Assembly (NCBI GenBank): GCA_965222005.1
Contig: OZ244935.1
Coordinates: 3,782,001-3,846,000, forward strand
Direction: 5' to 3'
DNA length: 64,000 bases
Origin: CBDCTM01 sp965222005
GTDB lineage: Bacteria; Bacteroidota; Bacteroidia; Chitinophagales; Saprospiraceae
Of the stretch, positions 60,870 to 64,000 are shown piece after piece. The notes beneath the pieces are model-generated. The model was not told the DNA's origin, did not search any database, and saw only the letters and a list, made by a program, of their open reading frames with translations. Within the stretch, counting starts at the first letter, position 1. The number at the start of each line of letters is the position of its first letter. The position numbers and the translations under genes are program-made.

Positions 60870-63377
60870 ATGAAGATTTGGAAGTTGACCTTCTCCCTTC
60901 TGGCTGCCCTGATGATTGCAGGCGCGGCAAATGCACAGTCCGCAAAGCTGAAAAAAGCGAACAAATTGATGGAAAGCCTGGATTTTATGGGCGCTATCGA
61001 GTTGTATAATCAGATTCTTGAAAAGGACGATATCGCAGAGGCTAAAATCAATATTGCTGAATGCTACCGCAAAATTGGTGATGCTGAAAATGCCGAATAT
61101 TGGTACGGGCAGGTAGTTCGTTTGCCGGAAGCACAGCCTATCCACAAGTTATATTATGGCCAGGCTTTGCAGCGAAACGGCAAATGTGACCTGGCTAAAG
61201 AATGGTTTTTGGCTTATACCGAAGCCGTGCCCGATGACCTGCGCGGGCAGGCACTCGTAAAGGCTTGCGACTACGAAGAAGAGCTGCGCACCAAACATGC
61301 CGGCATTTATGAAGTGACACATCTGGCCTTCAACTCTCCCTTCGATGATATGTCGCCTACGTACTACGATGGCAATATCGTATTCGCCTCCGAGCGCGAC
61401 CAGGGAGTCGCTGTCAAGCGTAAGTCAACCTGGACAGGGAATCCGTTCCTTGAGCTTTATCAAATCGAAGCAAAAGAAATAGAAGGCGAGGAGTGTGGCA
61501 ACTACGAGTATGGTACAACTGCTAAGAAATTCTCTCAGCACATCAATACAAAGTATCACGAGGCGGCAGTTTCATTCTCACGCGACGGGCAGACCATCTT
61601 CTTTACCCGCAACAATTTTCTCAAAGGAAAAACGGGCAAATCGGACGATGAGATCATCAAACTAAAGGTATTCACAGCTACCAAAACGGGTGACAACAGC
61701 TGGGACAACCAGGAAGGCCTGCCATTCAATAGCGATGAATACTCTGTAGCTCATCCTACACTTTCGCCAGATGGCAGCAAATTGTTCTTCTCTTCTGATA
61801 TGCCGGGCGGCTTTGGAGGCATGGACCTGTATATTTCCGAACGAGAAGGCGGCCGCTGGGGTCCGCCACTCAACCTGGGGCCAAGCATCAACACGGAAGG
61901 CAATGAAGTATTTCCCTACTACCATGATGTAGGCCGGCTGTACTTTTCATCCGATGGGCAGGTTGGCCTCGGTGGGCTGGATATCTATTATATGGAAGAT
62001 AAAGGCGAAGGTATCTGGGGCCCGATCGAAAATATGGGGTATCCGGTAAATACCATTGCGGATGATTTCGGGATCGTGTTCAATGAAGAGGGTACTTGTG
62101 GCCATTTCAGCTCCGACCGTGATGGCGGCGCGGGCCGTGACGATATATATGCCTTCAAAAAGATCGCATCACCTGTAGAAATATTTGTGTATGACGAAGA
62201 AACTAAGGAGCCAATCAGCGGTGCTTCCGTACTCGATGACTGCTCAGGAGTTACGCTCACCACAGGGGTAGATGGCAAGGCAAGCATCGACATGAAAATG
62301 AATCAGTGTTGCAATTTTACCGCCTCTATGGCAGAGTACCTCGATAATATGAAAGAAGGTTGTACCAAAGATATTGCAATTGGTGAGAAGGTGATTGTGG
62401 AAATACCGCTCAACAAAACGCTTACTTTCAAGCTCGAAGGCGTGGTGTTCGACAAGAGTACTCAAATGCCCTTGGAAGGTGCTACCGTAACCTTGACACC
62501 TGATTGCCCGGATAGCGAAGCATTGACGGCCGTAACTAAAGAAGATGGGCTGTTTGAGTTTGATTTGCAGGAAGATTGCTGCTATACCCTTACAGGTAAG
62601 GCGCCCGACTACCTGGCCGATAAGCTAATCGACCAGTGCACCAGAGGGCTTACAGAATCAACTACTTTGCAGGCAAACCTCAATTTGCAGCCTACTACTG
62701 TAACAGCAGCGATGCAAGAAAAATACAACGAAAATAATTCCGATCCCGAAACACAAAACCCTCCGAGTTATGAACTGACCTATGATGACACCAGCCAGAA
62801 ATATGTGGATACAGAAACCGGAGAGCCCGCCACAGGAACGTATGGTACCATGAATCTTAAAGATGGTGAAGTAGTGGAAGGTCCTACAAATGGTAATGAA
62901 TTGGAACCTGGAGGAAGTATGGAACATACCAGTGTGGGTGAGCCGGTACCCTACCTGCTGCATATTTACTACGATTTTGCGCAAGCTTATATCCGCGAAG
63001 AAGCGGAAGCAGAGCTGAGCAAATTGCATAGCATCCTGATTGATAATCCGGAGTATATTGTAGAAATCGGTTCTCATACCGATTCACGCGGAACCTATGC
63101 GTACAATCGCCGGCTGTCACAGCGCAGGGCGGAGTCAGTAGTGCGATGGCTGGTAGGCAAGGGAGTGGATCGCAATCGGCTGGTACCTGTGGGCTATGGG
63201 GAAACCCGCAACGTCAACAATTGCCGCAACAAAATACCTTGTAGCGAGCAAGAGCATCAGATGAATCGTCGTACTGAATTTCGCATACTTGGTACTGCCG
63301 AAACTTATGACATGATGACTTCCTCACAGCCCAATCCCAATGCCCGGGTGGATGCCTGTGAAGGTTGCCCCTTTTAA
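60870..63377 (+). CDS. PorE-like OmpA-family protein with TPR and PD40 repeats
   Basis: 835 residues. Signal peptide, TPR-like helices (about 25-135; MGAIELYNQILEKDDIAEAK), a WD40-like/PD40 propeller (about 150-430; SVAHPTLSPDGSKLFFSSDM and similar), two carboxypeptidase-like regulatory Ig domains, and a C-terminal OmpA domain (YYDFAQAYIREEAEAELSKL ... IEIGSHTDSRG). The order equals that of PorE, which anchors the T9SS and its surface cargo to peptidoglycan. It follows PorP/SprF by 54 bases. Confidence 0.9.
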   Translation: MKIWKLTFSLLAALMIAGAANAQSAKLKKANKLMESLDFMGAIELYNQILEKDDIAEAKINIAECYRKIGDAENAEYWYGQVVRLPEAQPIHKLYYGQALQRNGKCDLAKEWFLAYTEAVPDDLRGQALVKACDYEEELRTKHAGIYEVTHLAFNSPFDDMSPTYYDGNIVFASERDQGVAVKRKSTWTGNPFLELYQIEAKEIEGEECGNYEYGTTAKKFSQHINTKYHEAAVSFSRDGQTIFFTRNNFLKGKTGKSDDEIIKLKVFTATKTGDNSWDNQEGLPFNSDEYSVAHPTLSPDGSKLFFSSDMPGGFGGMDLYISEREGGRWGPPLNLGPSINTEGNEVFPYYHDVGRLYFSSDGQVGLGGLDIYYMEDKGEGIWGPIENMGYPVNTIADDFGIVFNEEGTCGHFSSDRDGGAGRDDIYAFKKIASPVEIFVYDEETKEPISGASVLDDCSGVTLTTGVDGKASIDMKMNQCCNFTASMAEYLDNMKEGCTKDIAIGEKVIVEIPLNKTLTFKLEGVVFDKSTQMPLEGATVTLTPDCPDSEALTAVTKEDGLFEFDLQEDCCYTLTGKAPDYLADKLIDQCTRGLTESTTLQANLNLQPTTVTAAMQEKYNENNSDPETQNPPSYELTYDDTSQKYVDTETGEPATGTYGTMNLKDGEVVEGPTNGNELEPGGSMEHTSVGEPVPYLLHIYYDFAQAYIREEAEAELSKLHSILIDNPEYIVEIGSHTDSRGTYAYNRRLSQRRAESVVRWLVGKGVDRNRLVPVGYGETRNVNNCRNKIPCSEQEHQMNRRTEFRILGTAETYDMMTSSQPNPNARVDACEGCPF

Positions 63378-63403
63378 AAAGGAGGGTGTACAATAATAAT
63401 AAG

Positions 63404-63443
63404 AAGGCGGAATCTAAGAATGTTGCTTAGGTTCCGCCTTTTT
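63404..63443. terminator. Bidirectional intrinsic terminator
   Basis: Stem aaggcggaa-t-ctaag / cttag-gttccgcctt with T on one side and A on the other, between converging genes. Confidence 0.87.
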
Positions 63444-63457
63444 GCATAAAGTAGCTA

Positions 63458-64000
63458 TCAGCTACATGGGCCGTCTTCCCATTTCGTCAGCCCGGCTTTC
63501 TCAGCCTCACAACTATTTGAATAGGTTTTGCCATCACAGCCACAGACGGGTTTGTAAATGCGCGGGCAGCCCTTATTGGGGTTGACCCTGTCGGGGTCGA
63601 TGCATCCGGCTGTAGCACAAGGGCCCTCCGTCCAGTCGCGCAGGCCGGCGTTGGCCGCTTCGCAATCATTGCCATAGGTTTTGCCATCGCAGCCGCAGAC
63701 GGGCTTATAAATTTCAGGGCAACCGTCTTTTCTAATCTTAGCCGGGTCAATGCACTCGTGGCATTTTCCTTTACTCCATTTCAATATACCCGCTCGACTG
63801 GCTTCACATTCGTTGCCATAAGTTTTGCCATCGCAGCCACAGACGGGATCGTAAAGCGTAGGGCAAAGGAGTTCGGGATTGGCTTTGCGTTGATCGATAC
63901 ATCCATCATTGCAAGGGCCTTCCGTCCACTTCAAAAGGCCTGTTTTTTCTGCTTCACAGGCATTGGAATAGGTTTTACCATCACAGCCACAAACGGGTTT
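63458..64000 (-). CDS. Kazal-type protease inhibitor repeat protein (partial)
   Basis: The frame is open to the right edge, so the N-terminus lies outside the window; 180 codons are visible. Four repeats of about 45 residues each contain PVCGCDGKTYGNECEA-type Kazal cores with six cysteines, separated by IDP/ID-R linkers and ending WTEGPC or similar. Kazal domains inhibit serine proteases by presenting a loop to the active site. Cysteine-rich repeats imply export. Bacterial members are uncommon but known. The internal Met at 63934 is not the start. Confidence 0.88.
   Translation of the reverse strand, partial: KPVCGCDGKTYSNACEAEKTGLLKWTEGPCNDGCIDQRKANPELLCPTLYDPVCGCDGKTYGNECEASRAGILKWSKGKCHECIDPAKIRKDGCPEIYKPVCGCDGKTYGNDCEAANAGLRDWTEGPCATAGCIDPDRVNPNKGCPRIYKPVCGCDGKTYSNSCEAEKAGLTKWEDGPCS

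Overview
The window comes from a Bacteroidota genome, most likely a relative of Saprospiraceae. This is inferred from the GldA/GldF/GldG gliding ABC genes, a PorP/SprF protein, type IX secretion (T9SS) type A and type B C-terminal sorting domains, a PorE-like OmpA protein, and promoters of the Bacteroidota form TTG-N20-TAnnTTTG. No 16S or other marker gene is present, so the family-level placement is an inference.

Positions 1-38571 are one continuous integron-like cassette array that runs off the left edge. I count 38 attC-like sites, all in the same orientation. Each has a core AAC / GTT pair, arms that fold into an imperfect hairpin, and extra unpaired bases always on the same arm. They separate 39 cassettes (one cut by the left edge). 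Cassettes read leftward (minus strand), each with its attC at its left (3-prime) end. Two gene cassettes occur twice with the copies breaking exactly at the attC cores, which proves the mobile unit. Fourteen cassettes carry genes: three toxin-antitoxin types (two duplicated), a pentatricopeptide-repeat protein, a dihydrofolate-reductase/RibD-like protein, secreted and membrane proteins, and a whole diversity-generating retroelement. The other 25 have no convincing gene; 22 of these fall into four repeated families (A x10, B x5, C x4, D x3). The array is decorated by an IS21-family element, an IS200/IS605 element, a group II intron and MITEs.

The array ends at an attI-like core about 20 bases beyond the stop codon of a tyrosine recombinase (38592-40025, minus). 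This enzyme has the catalytic R-K-H-R-H-Y set but lacks the roughly 35-residue insertion that marks IntI, and carries about 190 extra N-terminal residues with two HARP-like repeats. Its gene points in the same direction as the cassettes. A recombinase of this type at the end of an attC array is the main candidate for an undescribed system.

The largest cassette (28361-33860) holds a complete diversity-generating retroelement (DGR): a T9SS-sorted protein, a secreted C-type-lectin-fold target with a variable repeat, Avd, the template repeat and a DGR reverse transcriptase. All 20 template/variable differences fall on template adenines. A group II intron in the opposite orientation sits between the attC and the 3-prime end of the DGR reverse transcriptase.

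From 40165 to the right edge the DNA is ordinary chromosome with higher GC: small lipoproteins, a DUF937-OmpA protein, an M43 metalloprotease, gldA-gldF-gldG-DUF4340, an HlyD-like/VTC/DUF4956 trio, PolX, a DUF1573 protein, a UbiA prenyltransferase, a LOG-family protein, a T9SS type B surface protein with PorP/SprF and PorE-like partners, and a Kazal-repeat protein cut by the right edge.
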